A stretch of 64,000 nt of DNA from Macrobrachium rosenbergii (GCF_040412425.1 NC_089744.1:30408001-30472000); one strand, 5' to 3'; counted from the first letter of the stretch, positions 13,192 through 26,807 are shown. Program-made: numbers and translations. Notes: a model not told the origin generated them from the letters alone.

Positions 13192-13793
13192 TTCATCAGC
13201 ATCATCATCTTGCAACATTGATCACTGTTGAGTACCCATATGATTTACTGTAATGTACAATCACTCAAAAATGTTTTGCAACATATTTCAAAACTTTTCG
13301 GACAACAGCTTATAATAGTGACATCTGGCACTATTTGGCAACTCAGTTGTAAGCGCATGAAACAACTGAACACTAGTGGTGGGTCCGAGAAATTACCTGC
13401 AGTTTCCCTTAAACAGGGCTTTTTCTGATACTGTTGACTGTTGTCATACTTTACTTGATTAAAGGATGTTACTATAATACTTCAGAGGTCATCGCTGTTC
13501 TTATGTTTCAATATTTTCATCCCCAAATGCCATCACTATCTTTGTTTTATCTCCTTCATATGTGTGAACTTTGTAGACATAGGCCTACGACTCTTATAAG
13601 TTGAACTATTAGCCTTATTAACATCAACAAATATGACGTTTGTAAAGATTTGCTTGCACATTATTATGAATCAGATTTTTTAATGATTAATCCTTTGTAT
13701 ATTGTAACTAGTGAAACTTAATATAAAATATTCTGAACTAGACTAACAAACTTCACGACTATTTTTGTAATACTGAGACTATAATCGCACTTT

Positions 13794-13944
<151 letters not shown>

Positions 13945-14109
13945 GCTGTTATCATGTGTAATTTCTGATTTCTTTCATTGTTACTTAGGCCTATCATTTT
14001 GATGCTTCTTATGAAGTTAACTGAATATATAACACCTATTTTTTTATTTTTTATTATCCAAGTTCCTAAAGAATTAAAATTAGCAGGAACTTCAACAATA
14101 GTTTAATTA

Positions 14110-14700
14110 ATGTTAAACGCCAGCAGTGAAGAAGACTACCATGCTCATCAGTGGAGAATGTCTCCTCCTCATCGCAAAAGATGACTCTTACAGAAATGAT
14201 CAGCCACTGGATTATATTGTAACGCAAATCCTAGCGTCTATTCTTTGTGTTTCTCTGATATGAAGTGTTTCTTGGTAGGAATATGATGAAATAATGTCTT
14301 GGTCTCATTTAGCCTGTTAGGGATGGTTTGAGCAGCAGCTTGAAGGGAGAGTGTAATATTCTGTCTTTATAGCGACACCGGTTGTCAGGGGTTAGGTGGA
14401 GCTCCTACAGTGATCATCTGAAAATGATCCTCAACAGTAATGCAACAGTGGGGTCATTCTCCATTTTTTACAATAAATTTTTAATATTTCCTTGTTCTCT
14501 CTGTTGTAGTATCACTCTATACATGGTTGTTTTATTTACGCTAAGCTGCCAAGCAATATCTACGATAGAAACATAGTCTCATGCAAGCTCATGATCGATG
14601 ACCTGTGAGATAATATGGTGTGGCTGAGTCTGTTACCCATCTTATCAGTGCAAGTAGTGAGACAGTTTAGTTTAACTTTCCTGCCCGAATGTGGAGTCAA
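14110..14700 (-). mobile_element. Tc1-like transposase relic
   Basis: Translating the - strand gives blocks typical of Tc1/mariner transposase (DDE_3). These are AAQTIPNRLNETKTLFHHIP, then KKHFISEKHKE, then FALQYNPVADHF, and then VIFCDEEETFSTDEHG carrying the DE of the first catalytic region. Stops (for example after EKHKE) and small indels interrupt it; the C-terminal catalytic part is missing. No terminal repeats were recognised. Boundaries are approximate. Confidence 0.7.
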
Positions 14701-15339
14701 ACGATAACATACGACGTTATGAGATTTTTGGTTTTTTGTTTTTGACAACAATAATGGTTGAATTCTTTCTTTCTTTCTCTATATATAATTTCATTGATGA
14801 TTATTCAGTATTATTTTGTTAGTCAATAAGCTTTTATCTGGATTCGAAATATAGTTTCTTCTTTGACTCTTTTGCCCAATCATCTGAAGTGAAATTTTTC
14901 ATAATGTTTCGTCATTTTTCGTAATATGAATTTTTCACTCACCATTCTTTTTTATATTGTTAACTGTATGATTAATAACCAAAATCGAATAAGAAAATTA
15001 CATTTCCTTGTAAATATCAAAAGAACAAATTACTGTTAGGTGAACGAAAACTTCTGGAACATGTTGCAAAACATTTTTGAGTGACTGTACTTTTATCTTA
15101 AACTTTGAAATGATATTAATGTAAAATGTTTCAATGATATTAAATCTGTTTATTAACATCACTTACATATCTGTTTAGTTATCACATCACAAAAATAGAA
15201 ATTTTATGCCAACAACATTCATTTTGAGTCCCAATTTTCTAAATGTCTGGAATAGCAGAATAAGAGAGCCTCTAAATACAAAAAAATGTGGTTATTTAAT
15301 GAAAAAAAAATAATTTTTATATTTTCGTTGTAACCCAAA

Positions 15340-16400
15340 TTCTAGAAGTCAAAATAGAAATTTTTTTGAGAAAGCCAACAAAGTTCCTAAAATATTCATA
15401 TAAAACAATGGAAAATGAATAAGTCCAGTTTTCTAAATGTTTATATTTTAAACAGGCATAGAATTATCGCTAGAAAAATTTTTTTAAGAGGTCTCAGTTA
15501 TTTTCTAAATACTTTGTAAAAAATGTAGAGGAAAAGTTTGAAGAATAAAAAAATTTTTAGTTTATTTTGATGTTATTTTCGAAACGAAAAAAAGTTACCG
15601 TTGTCAAAAATCTATGGCTCAAAAGCTATAAGAGTTAGGCGAATGAATTATTTTTTATGAAAAAGCCAACAAAATTCTCTAAATATTGACATATAAAACA
15701 ATGGAAAACGAATAAGTCCAGTTGGTGAAAAAATTGATAGAAAAGAGGGTAAGAAACAGAGCACTCTGCCCAGCATATGGTGAGAATTATCGCTACAAAA
15801 AATCTTTTTGAAGAGCCCTATCTCGGTTATTTTTCATAGAAATTACTTTGTAAATATACGAAAATGTAGAGGAAAAGTTGAAGAATAAAGGGAGAGTCAA
15901 GAAAAATGGCTTTGGTAATGGCAACAGTATCATTTTGATGTTATAAAAACTATAACAGGTGAATGAATTATTTTTTATGAGAAAGCCAACAAAATTCTCT
16001 AAATATCGACATATAAAAGAATGAAAAACGAATAAGTCCAGTTGGTGAAAAATTGATAGAAAATAGGGTAAGAAACAGAGCGCGCTGCCCGGCATACGGT
16101 GAGAATTATCGCTAGACATTTTTTTTGAAGAGCTCTAGCTCGGATATTTTTGATAGAAATTACTTTGTAAATATACAAAAATGTAGAGGAAAGGTTGAGG
16201 AATAAAGTGAGAGTCAAGAAAAATGGCTTTGTAACTGCAACAGTTTCATTTTGACATTATAAGCTGTTCAAAACTAAAAAAATGTTACCGTTGTCAACAT
16301 TATCGTTAAGTAGCTCAAAAGCTATAACAGTTAGGTGAATGAATTATTTTTATGAGAAAGCCAACAAAATTCTCTAAATATCGATATATATAATAATGAA
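15340..16400. repeat. Degenerate tandem repeat, units of about 320-375 bp
   Basis: The block gaatgaattattttttatga followed by (g/a)aaagccaacaaa recurs at about 15639, 15960 and 16336, with a related block at 15366. Between them recur aataagtccagttggtgaaa, gtaagaaacagagc and atgtagaggaaa segments in the same order. Units differ by indels, so this looks like an old satellite or tandemly duplicated repeat. No conserved coding frame. Confidence 0.8.
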
Positions 16401-16598
16401 AATGAGATTCAGAGCCCTGCCTAAAATCCAGACGTCTCTTATGTGATGCACTAACGCGTTTTCCGCTAGTTTTACCGTAAAAACTTTGCGAAAGCATGTT
16501 GGAAACTGTTCTCGATTGACGTCACTGTATGTAAACAGCCACACGTGCTTACCGAACCTCGTACGCATGGTCTCTGACAGAAGTGTGGCCTGCCAGGC

Positions 16599-16840
16599 CT
16601 GCGTGGGTGGGATCAGCTGATGTCATTGTGAAAATTTTACTATGCCAGTGATTTGCGCATGCACAGTAGAGGAACTAAAAAATTTATAGAAAAAGAGGGT
16701 ACGAAACAGAGTGTTTCCAACAATGTAATCCTACATTTTATAAAAAAAAATGTAAGATACGAGAGAGAAGCGTGGGTAGGATCAGCTGATTTCATTGTGA
16801 GAAATTTACTATGCCAGGGATTTTGCGTATGCGCAGTATA
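16599..16840. repeat. 70-bp direct repeats 170 bp apart
   Basis: Segment 16599-16670 (gcgtgggtgggatcagctga, ending in gcgcatgcacagta) recurs at 16769-16840 with a few substitutions. The spacer contains a gagggtacgaaacagag block related to the neighbouring tandem repeat. Confidence 0.85.
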
Positions 16841-17737
16841 GAACTGCTTGCCTGGCATATTGATGCCTGAGTTACACGGTCCAAGGTATGCTTTAGCCTA
16901 TGGAAACCACCAACTGTCCGAAAATAAAAAAATTTACCCTACCACACGCATAAAAAATGTTGGTAAATTTTACGTAAAATTATGTTAGTCAGAAAAGAAG
17001 TGGGGTAGGGGAGTATTGCGTAATATTACGTCAATTGGACAGGAAAGTGTTAAGGTGGTTGAAATGATATTTACTAAAGTGTTTCAATATCCGCAAAGTG
17101 GTGAATTTCCCGCGATGTATTTGGATATATGTAACACAAATTTGCAAAGTGGCGAATTATCCCCGATATATTCGGAGATGTGGTCCGCAGAAAATCCTGT
17201 GACTAACTGAAGCCGTGATTGTTAATCTTCAGGTAAGAGGGGACCCACTTTATAATAAACTGAAAACATTTTCCATAATCCTAAACTACATTTTTCAAAT
17301 TGCAAAGGCAGTAAATAAATATCAAAGGAAAACAAGTGACAGGCAGATTTAGGCATATTTGATTATGTGAGTTTTTCCTAGTGTCAGAGAACTCTTTAAA
17401 AAATTTGAACATTTACATTAGCAAATAAACAAAAAAAAAGTGTACATTTACATTAGCAAGTAAAAAATTTGGAAATATGAAATTTTATTTAATTTACCAG
17501 CTTGCTTATTTCTGTAATTGAAATTCCAATAATTACCTTGCTAGTAAAACATGTATTCGTTTAAATATGCTTTATAAGAAAATTATGTAATGAAAGAGAA
17601 GTGGAAAATGAAATAAAAAGGATAAAAAGGAAAAATTAATATTCATTCCAGAGATTTTACCTGTAGATCGACTGCAGTCCTCTGGGAATGAGGAAATACC
17701 TCATTGTTGCCCTCCCATATGTAGAGTCAGATGTGTT
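16841..17737. other. Possible TIR-element end; otherwise unassigned
   Basis: About 17060-17255 holds CG-bearing blocks (atatccgcaaagtggtgaat, gcaaagtggcgaattatccc) and an inverted ggggacccactt end. That end resembles, in inverted form, the cagtgggtccc end at 10073. I cannot prove the two belong to one element. Confidence 0.3.
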
Positions 17738-17900
17738 ACATAACAATTATTGAGTGTGCATGTCTCTCTCCTGAGTAGACTTTTACATTATTTGTTGCAG
17801 TTGTTGAAAGCAATGGTACATATCAATTATTGAGAGTGTGTGTGTGTATGTCTCTCCTGAGTAAACTTACATTATTTGTTGCAGTTGTTGAAAGCAGTGA
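17738..17900. repeat. Tandem duplication of about 80 bp
   Basis: Segment 17738-17815 (caattattgagtgtgcatgt ... ttgttgcagttgttgaaagc) is repeated at 17817-17900 with a GT expansion in the second unit. Confidence 0.85.
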
Positions 17901-18349
17901 TCTTAGCTCTGATTTAGACATTGTATACAAGAATCCTTGTTGAGTAGGAATTGTGCTGTGTCTGAGTCGCTGAAATGATTGGTGACATTGCGTCTTGGCT
18001 CATGCGTAGGATATTCAAGAATGTCTAGATTGTTTAAATGTCCATTGATTTTTTTATGTTAGCTAATATGCATTGAGGGAGCCAGTTTATTAAGTTAGAG
18101 GCAGGAAGACCAAATGATGGTACACAACCAGTTTTTTCATATACTGTAGAACTGATTGGAGCAGAGAGCATCTAACACTAGTTGGAGAGTTATGGTAGAA
18201 CTGAATGACAGAGGTTACTAGTTCCATGGTGATGTTGATATTTTTGAAACTAAACCCTCAGACATTTATATACTCTGTGTAGAATTTAGTGTTCTTGCTT
18301 ACACTGGATGCTTCTGAGCACACCTTCTAGTCTGTCAGAACATAGCTAG

Positions 18350-20773
18350 TTGGTTGGGGACTGTACTGGTGAGCAGTACTAAATAATTTGTCTAACCTAT
18401 GTAACCCATAGCTTGCTCGTGGTATTGTCTGTCTCTCAGAATGACTCAGTATCTATGATGTCTGCTTACAACAGTTAGCATGAGTCATTCGATGTGTGTA
18501 GACCATGGTAGGTCATCAGAGATGATGATTCCCAGGTCTTCTGTTCCATGGTTCCAGATCCATTTGCAGTGGCAGTGAATGCCCTGCAACACTCCTGGGA
18601 CAATCTGAAGGTCTGTGCCTTCTCTCCATTTTGCCTAATCTGTCAAGTTCTGAGCAATGTAATGCCCTCTCAGAACCTCAGAATGACCCTAGTTGCTCCC
18701 ATGTGGCCCCACGCGGAATGGTTCCCTGATCTCCTAACCCTGCTATCAGAAGCTCCAAGAGAGATTTCCACGTGGCACAACCTTCTGTGTCAACCCCACT
18801 TCCAGAGATTCCACCACTCGGTAGAATCCCTGTCGCTTCACGGTTGGAGACTATCCAGTATCTTCTCCGAGCGAGAGGCTTTTGCAGAGTAGCGTCGGAG
18901 ATGTCTGGCTATCTCAGATGATCTTCTTCAGCCGTGTACCAAGGCAAGTGGGCTGTTTACTTTGGTTGGTGTCGTCGACAGGGTCTCTCTATCTCCAATC
19001 GGAGCTTCTGTTCAGCAAGTAGCAGATTTCCTCGTTTTTCACAGCAGAGAGAAGCAAATTTCCGTGTCTTCCATCAAGGGCTACAGAGCTGCCTTGAATG
19101 CAGTTTTATGAACAAAGGATGTCGATCTTTCTGCTTTGTGGGAGATCTTAATGCTTCTCAAAAGCTTTAAGCAGTCTTGTCCTCCAAAAGAGCTTAGACC
19201 ACCCAGTTGGGACCTGACTTTGGTACTGGGCAGCCTCACCCTTGCCCCATTTGAGCCTCTGTGTCAAATAGGAACCTGACTCTCAAGGTGGATTTCCTGC
19301 TGGTTCTGGCCTCCTCAAAGCGAGTTGGTGAACTCCATGGCCCATCCTATGATGTCAAACATACGATGGATTGGACATCTGTAGCCTTCAAATTTGTCCC
19401 CGGAATTTGTGGCTAAGACCCAAAATCCCTCTTGTCATGATGGTAGATTTGATTCCTTCTGAATTCCATCTCTTAATGACTTAGTTGATTGATCTGGATG
19501 AATTGCTCCTTGGCCCTGTAAAAGCACTACGCTGCAACCGGAAAAGGACTCTCCATCTCCGACCAGGGTGCAGAAGATTTTTCCTTAGCACTGGCTGGAA
19601 CAAGAAAGAAGTATCCAAGAATACGATCTCCTTTTGGCCGCGTGAGAGTGTCAGACAAGCCTATGGCTCAACTTCATGCTCCAGTCCTAACAGTGCATGC
19701 AAGAGCAAATGATGTTAGGAGGCTAGGCCCTTCTTAGACATTTAAAAAGAACTTTTGTGTTCAAAGGATTTTGAAGGCTGGCACATGGCTTTGTCAGACC
19801 ACCTTCACTTCCTTCTATCTGCAGGATGTTGCCCACAGGTCCTGGACACTTTAATTGGGTCTGGTGGTGGCTGCCCAATAGGTTGTTTAACTCATTCAGT
19901 GCCCCTAGCCGGAAGTTTGTATCTTTACCTACGATGATGGTATGAAAGAGAGAATGAATGGGATGGCTGGTCTCTTTCAGTTTCCTTTCTTTTCTTCTCT
20001 ACCCAGTAGGTGAAGAAATCATTCCATCATGTGCTGGATTGGGTCTGATATTAGTGAGACTGTGACCTTTTAATTTAAGTTTTGCTTATTCCTTTAAAAA
20101 TATAAAACTGGCAGAAGCAAGTCCTTCCTCTCTTGGCAAAAGCAAATCCTTCTTCTCTCTAGCAAGGAGAGAGAGGATTGATAGCAAATTATTGGTGGCC
20201 ACAAACGTTTGTAATTTACAAATATAGCCATTTAACTTCTCCTACATTGTCTCATCACATTGTACGGATTCCCAGAAGTCTGACTGCTAAATAATCACTT
20301 ATTTAATAAGTTAGGGGCATTGGTTCCCTTCCATAGTCCTCTATAAGCCAGGGATAGTTACCAGGTATGCTGAACCTCCAGTTGGTTCCAGACTTTCTTT
20401 CTTCCCTCCAAAAATGAGTATCTGTAAGTTAGGACCCAGGTTTGTTCACATATGAACAAATGACAAATTAATTAATCAATTTATATTTTCCATAGCTAAC
20501 AAACCTGTGGTCTTAGCTCATATGGCCCACCTCTAGCCACCCCTCAATCAAGTTTCCTGGGATGGAAGAAACTGATGCGTCATTCCATCGATACATGTGC
20601 GAAGGAACTTGACGGTTGCCACCTAGGCCTATCGGCCTACCTTGTTGCCACCAATTCCTTGTTTGTTATTTTTACTGGTTTCCAGCTGGCGCTAGAAGAA
20701 TTACCCATCTATAAGTTAAGACTGCAGGTTTGTTAGCTATGCAAAATACAAATTGATTAATAAATTTGACATT
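18350..20773 (+). mobile_element. DIRS-type retroelement remnant A (RNase H end, tyrosine recombinase, right terminal repeats)
   Basis: Sense on the + strand, 5' truncated. From 18540 the translation resembles the DIRS linker after RNase H: VPDPFAVAVNALQHSWDNLK, a MTLVAPMWPHAEWFPDLL block, and a SLSLHGWRLSS block. Next comes a tyrosine-recombinase N-terminus (YQGKWAVYFGWCRRQGLSIS at 18934, frame-shifted afterwards). A C-terminal part follows, with VLDTL-x-GP near 19840. The 3' end keeps DIRS-type termini. The segment about 20430-20530 (an internal complementary region) is the reverse complement of the right end about 20705-20773 (shared caggtttgttagctatg core). Stops and frameshifts abound, so it is dead. 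It lies in WDR33 intron 1. Confidence 0.75.
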
Positions 20774-22239
20774 TTATTATAATGGCATGTCCATCCAGGT
20801 CAAGATATTAATTGATTTTATTTCCAAGTGTGTGTTCAAATTTGTCCCATATAGAAGTTCACAGTTTTCATATAAATCCATTATTACTGAGACACAGGAA
20901 TTGTCAGTAAAGAGATACTGTACTGTATAAAGGAGTTTTGTCTATATTATTAATATTTTCAGAATCTGAACCCTATTCTTTTGGAACAAGCCCACAGGGG
21001 CCATTGACTTGAAATTAAAGCTTACAAAGAATATGGTGTTCAGTAGGAAGAAGTAAGAAGAGGTAAAGGGAAATAAAGAAGAGACCTCACTTATTAAAAA
21101 GGAAAAATAAATTATTGAATAGATGAAAATGTCTTAAAATGCAAGGAGAATAGTATTGGGGTAGTAATGCATTATATCCCTGCTTAGGACTGCAAAGATC
21201 ATAATGATAAAGAGAACAAGTCCAGAACTTCCTTGTGGAACAGTTGATATGACTTTTCTGGTTTCCATAATGCTTCATTAGCTGATAACCTAAAATAGTT
21301 GATTTGAAAGGGAATTGTGTAACCAGTCTTTTATAGCTTCCTTTATTTGCTTTGTTTCAATTTCATTGCAGAATGGAAATATTTGCAAGGTCATTATTTA
21401 TTAGAGATTCTTGCCATGGGAGGTGGAGGGGCATATGGAATACGAAAAATTTTTGGTAGTTTTTTATGTTCTGTAGTGTTTTGTTTTCTTGTCTTGGTTC
21501 TTGGATTCCATTAATTTCTTAAGTCTGTTTGATTACTGTTATTTCAGCGGCAGTACCAAGGGCATGGCTTTATTTCGGTGGTGTTAATCTTAGCCTTTTC
21601 TTTGGTGAAACAGGACTCACCTGCTCCTTGAGAGATTTATATATCTAGTATTATATATATGGGAATATATCTAGAGATGTATATAGGGTTTATCTGTTGC
21701 ATTGTAGACTCTTTATTTATTAATTTGAGGGATTTCAGTGATGTGTATAGAATTTATATGTTGCATTGTAGACTAGATTTATTGATTTGAGGGATTTCAA
21801 TGTTTGATTAGCCTTGTGGAGGTTAAGTTTTGGTAAGATGGGGTGCAAAGGGGTTCCACATGATGTTTTGAGAATTGTGTATAAAGCACTATATTAAGCA
21901 TTGTTTGTTACCTTGAGATGTTATTCTTTGTAGATTACAGGTGTCGCATATTTCGGTCAAGCTGTTCTGTTAGAGTATTTGGGTTTAATATTAAAAGATA
22001 TGAATCCCTTTTTATCGCCAGTTGTCGCAGTGATCTGAGATCCTTCAAGTTATTATAACAAAAGTCTGCAGTGTGTTAGAGAAATTATGTCTGAATTATA
22101 AGAATCTTCCAGGAAGGACAATCTACAAATCTGGGAGATGCAAGAGAAAAAGGAAACTGAAAACTCATAAGATTGACACCCCTAAACTCAAGCCAAGAAC
22201 ATAAGATAACAGCTGAAATATGGCAGACAGTCCAAAAAC
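20774..22239. other. No recognised feature
   Basis: Intronic AT-rich sequence between DIRS remnant A and a LINE. No conserved frame or repeat family recognised. Confidence 0.4.
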
Positions 22240-24010
22240 AAAACAAGGAAAACATTGCAGTAGAGAATAATGTACAATACAGTTTAAAGTTACTTTAATA
22301 TACATGCAAACATCAAGATTGAAGGATAGATTTGCCCCTTCTGAAGTAAATGGATCCTTTGATTCCTATTGCATCACTGAACAGATTTGTGAATGCCTGT
22401 TAGAGCAGCAATCATCTCTATAATTGGCCTCATAGCTCAATAAGCTGTAGGTCCCGTTGCTAGGTAACCAATTGGTTCTTAGCCACGTAAAATAAATCTA
22501 ATCCTTCGGGCCAGCCCTAGGAGAGCTGTTAATCAGCTCAGTGATCTGGTTAAACTAAGATGTACGTAACTTTTCATAGCTCAATCACAAAATAGACAAT
22601 CAGCTACATTCTTTGAAATTACTCTAATGGCAGTGAACTCTTGGTACTATAAAAATTGACTATGAAATCAGCACTTCCCAGAATTAATTCTGCTGCAAGA
22701 CCAGTGATATTCCTGGCATTACTATTGACATCCTACATAAGAGAACCAAGGAGGTCCATGTGTTTGCTATTGCAAGAATTAACAAATAATGGCAGTGCAA
22801 ATATTCTTCAGACTTCTGTTATTTGTCCAGCACTAAAGCCTGAAGGTGGAAGTGATCTCCTGAAATTGTACTATCTTATATCGCTAAATACACACTTTAT
22901 AAAAATCTTTGTGCAATTGTCAAACACCTCACCAATAACAGTCTCCCTGTCAGCCAACATGACTTTATATAGGGGAAATCTACAGTATCACAGCTAAACC
23001 ATATTCAGTAATCAGCATCCTGGAATTTGCTGTGAAATTGGTGCTTTATCTAAACTTTCTCAAGGTTTTTGACAAAGTTGGTCTCGTCATATTGTGCAAT
23101 AAATTCAAAGAACAGTGAATAGGTAGACCTGTAGAAGCCTGGTTAAATAATTTCTTCTTCAGTTGAATGCTTCATGTATCGGTTAATGAAGCGTTTTCCA
23201 AACCAGCCCAGTTCATATCTGATGTACTGCAAGAAACTGTTTTCGGCTTTGTTCGTACAGAGTCCCGTAGGGGGTTAGTGCTATCAGTGCACCTCACAGA
23301 GTACACTGTAGGCATTACTTGAAGTTCTTTACAGCATTCCTGTGGCCCGTAGTTGCAATCCCTTTCATTCCTTCTACTATACATGTACCTCCATCTATAT
23401 TCTGTTTCTACCATCTTACTGTCCACCCTCTTCTAATAATTGTTTTATCATTCTTTTCAGTGCGGAATGACCTCAAAGTCTCAGTGCTTGGCCTTTGGCC
23501 TAATATTCCAGTCTGATAACATGCAAAGCTTATTATGTATAATGTAAAGCTTATTTATATAATTTCCCCAACAATTCCCCTGTCTCACCCTTATCTGACT
23601 TATGAAAACTGAATAGTTTAAAAATGAACTAGGTAGTATTGTTTGTTCTTGTGCACAGATGAACAAGTAACCTTTAACTGGGACAAATTTGAATACATAC
23701 ACAATGGTAAGAAATCAAGAAATTTCGATCATTAAGTTCACCTAGCTGGAAATACCATTACGATAAGGCACCAAATAAAGATCCAGGAGTTATCATCTCT
23801 GATGAATTAACATAGTCTATCCATATAAGAAGCATAGCAAACTGCCATAAGGAGATGGCAAGGACACAAAGAACTTATTCAAAAAGAGGTGCACATGCTG
23901 TGGATGTCACTGATTTGCCCAGTCATAGATTATATCTCACCAGTGTGGTTTTCACACCCAGGTAAATATGGCCTAATACAGTAGATAGATTGAAAGGTGC
24001 ACTATGCAAT
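22240..24010 (+). mobile_element. LINE remnant F, copy 1 (reverse transcriptase)
   Basis: A decayed non-LTR retrotransposon ORF2 on the + strand. At 22350-22420 the pre-RT segment (APSEVNGSFDSYCITEQICE) aligns with copy 2 at 32620-32700. RT motifs at 23020-23270 include a FLKVFDKVGLVILCNKFKEQ block (the F-KAFDKV motif), VSVNEAFSKPAQFISDV and a corrupted QG-VLGP block. The RT C-terminus (23670-24010) shows WDKFEYIHNGK, then a DYISPVWFSHPG-like block. Stops and a gap at about 23320-23520 inactivate it. A SINE interrupts it at 22442-22573. No RNase H was seen, unlike the Jockey-like copies in this window. Confidence 0.75.
22442..22573 (+). mobile_element. SINE body, copy 1 (5' truncated)
   Basis: Shares a long block with the SINE at 33501-33709 in opposite orientation: ttcttagccacgtaaaataa, then ggccagccctaggagagctg, then the ttaatcagctcagtgatctg segment. 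It is bounded by a perfect 12-bp duplication, tcatagctcaat, at 22430-22441 and 22574-22585. The uninterrupted LINE copy 2 (about 32700) reads across the target. The tRNA-like head is absent, so the insertion is 5' truncated, as expected of target-primed reverse transcription. Confidence 0.9.
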
Positions 24011-24080
24011 TTCGCAAGAAGTGGCTGATGACTTGTACTAACTTATGCTCCTTGCTAGACTGAAGGCAGTAAAACTAAGT

Positions 24081-24267
<187 letters not shown>

Positions 24268-24269
<2 letters not shown>

Positions 24270-25062
24270 GTAATATCGCTACTGATTCAACTTCTGTGAA
24301 TGTAATGTTGAATATGCATATAAAACTTATAAGGGTATTGCACACATAAGAAAAGTGTGTGTGTGTGTCTGAGAGAATAGTTGCCTACTATGGAATATGG
24401 AAAAGCAAATAATTGGGAAATTAATGTACTTCTGATATGTGATTCATAGCCAGATGTTTTGATGTGTATTATAACGTATAATTGTTTTGGCGCCATCTTG
24501 CTGCTGATGGGCCAGTGTGTAGTATTACTCTAACAGACCTGAGATGCAACTTTTTATCATTGTTGTCATCACAATCAAAAACATTTTATCCCTCTCTTGT
24601 GTCCTATTGCCTTTTTGTCAGAGATCTTTTGAGAACTCATTTTTATTTTTAAAATTGTTAATCTTATATTTTCAAGTACTGTCCATGTATGCAAAAGTGT
24701 CATCCTAGCATTGCTCTCTCGTAAAACTTAGTTAAGTAATGAGACAATAAAATCAAAATTACCCACTCCATGAGTGGAAAAAGTTGAAAATACACTTGCA
24801 CAAACATTTCAGCTTAACTGTCTGTTCTGCCAGTCACAGTGAGCTTCAGTATTATTGTCTGTGGATATTTTCCTTCAGCTTCAGAACTAAATCTTTAGAT
24901 TTTTGTGTAGAAGTTAGGCATGCTGCATTTAGCATACATGTATATACATATACAGTATACATTTGTACAGAAGATATGATACAATCATAATTATCTGAAA
25001 TTAGGCAAAAAACAGTTGCTTGATATTTTGTTACATATGGATTTTTAGATATATTGAGATTA
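24268..25062. other. No recognised feature
   Basis: AT-rich intronic sequence; nothing recognised. Confidence 0.4.
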
Positions 25063-25407
25063 CACTGTACTCCCACCTATTTGTGGTTCTGGATTCACGT
25101 CTTCACCTATTCACGGATTTCTCTGTGGAACATATATACACATTATTCGTGGAAAATTTGCCAATTTGCTGTGTTTTTCATTGAGAAATATTCACAAATT
25201 ACTGTATTTTCATGTCATTTTCTTGACTAAATGCACTTTTTGTGATAAAACTTTTAAAATATTAAGGTATAAGCATTTTTAGAGGATTGTTTTTTTTGTG
25301 GTTTGGACTATCAAAATAGGCAGCTATAACTGTTTTTAGAGGGGGTTTTAAGTATTTGTGGATTTGAGCTATTGGCGGGGGGGTTAGTGGTACTCATCCC
25401 CTGTGAA
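25063..25407 (+). mobile_element. MITE family 2, copy 2
   Basis: Matches the reverse complement of 8637-8985 along its full length. Shared blocks include gaaatattcacaaattactg, gcactttttgtgataaaact and ttttaagtatttgtggattt. The left end is cactgtactccc after a TA at 25061-25062. The right end is more decayed and its boundary is approximate. Non-coding, in WDR33 intron 1. Confidence 0.75.
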
Positions 25408-26807
25408 GTATAGACCTAGATAAGGAAATAGCAGGACAAAGACCTCCTTTAAGGGGCAGGAAATTATAGAGAAATGGGATAGGAGAAGGCTTAGACTTGA
25501 CAGAAGTTCAAACAGAAAGATCACAGAACAGAGAAGAACGTAGAGTGAAGTTTTGTCATTGTAAGTTTGCTAGGCTTATCCATGTATACTTATTGCCATT
25601 TTATGCTATGTTTATTTACTTTATTACAGTACAGTACTGTGCTTTAACAGTATTTAGTTAGCATTTCCTGTAGGCATTTACTTTTAAAAAAGCAAGATCA
25701 TTCACATTTTTGATAAACATAAGATTATGTAATCAAGTCTAGTTCAGCATAAGCCATGTAGCAACAGGCTAAAAACTCAATTTTTTCTTTTTAAACATCC
25801 CATGTAAATAAGTAACAAAATAATTGCCCTTTCAAATTCGTAGAGGTTATGGCTGTCACCCCCATGTGAATTTCAAAATCCACACCAGCCCATAGGTTAA
25901 CATTTTATGGGTTTGGTGATTATAATGAGGGCAAACCGATCTTAGAATACTTGGATTACTTTAAGTAACTACCTTAAAGTGAACAGTAACAAATGTGCAC
26001 AGGTTTTAGTATTGCTTACAGTACAGTATATTAGGAATGGAATTAAGGTTCATTTTGGGCTTAGAGTTGTTGCACCTAGGATATTCAATAAGTAAATTCA
26101 ACATCAGAAATGGACAACAACAGCCAAAGACAAAGATCTTAGGCTAGACATTCATTTGTGAACAAAAGGTACAGGTATAAATAAAACTGTTTCATATACT
26201 GTATAAGGAAATTTTTATCATCCTACACCAGCTATATCTGGTAGTAAATAAATACAAACCTATGCTGTGAAATGTCATAACTGAGGCTGTAACTTTGCGC
26301 ACACATAAAGGTAAGGTGAGTGAAAATAAAATAATTTTTATATTTATATTGCTTGGTAAGATAGTTATATGTATGCATAGAGTAGGCAAAGTAAATATCA
26401 AGTTTAGGCTAGAGTTTTATGGCAGTTTAGCATAAGACTTGATTTTTGTAGTTGTCTCATCATTAAGGGTCTTTGTGCACATTTAAAAGAGCCATGACTG
26501 TATGTCACAAACATTTGTTGAATAGAGCATTTCAAGAGGCACTTTTTGTAAATAACCTGTCCAGTGGATACTTTTGTCCTCCGGGCCCAGCCGTGGTATT
26601 TCAACTAAGTTCCTAGGTCCTGGGTCCTACTCACTTTAGTTGCGGGGAGCTTAGATCCAGGCCTGATGACAACCCAGATAGTGAGAGGAGTTTTATGCCT
26701 TGGAGAGATGATTGTTTGTACATGTATGTATTGTGGTAACACTAAAGAAAATTGGAAGATTTTATAATTCTCGGCCAGTTATAACTACTTGTGCATTTTC
26801 TTTTCAG
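25408..26807. other. Intron 1 end; no recognised repeat
   Basis: No exon or named repeat until the pyrimidine-rich acceptor (gcattttcttttcag) at 26807. Confidence 0.45.

Noticed and set aside
15793..16217. Minus-strand frames of 108 and 72 codons with similar sequences
   Set aside because: Similarity arises because both lie in copies of the same degenerate tandem repeat.
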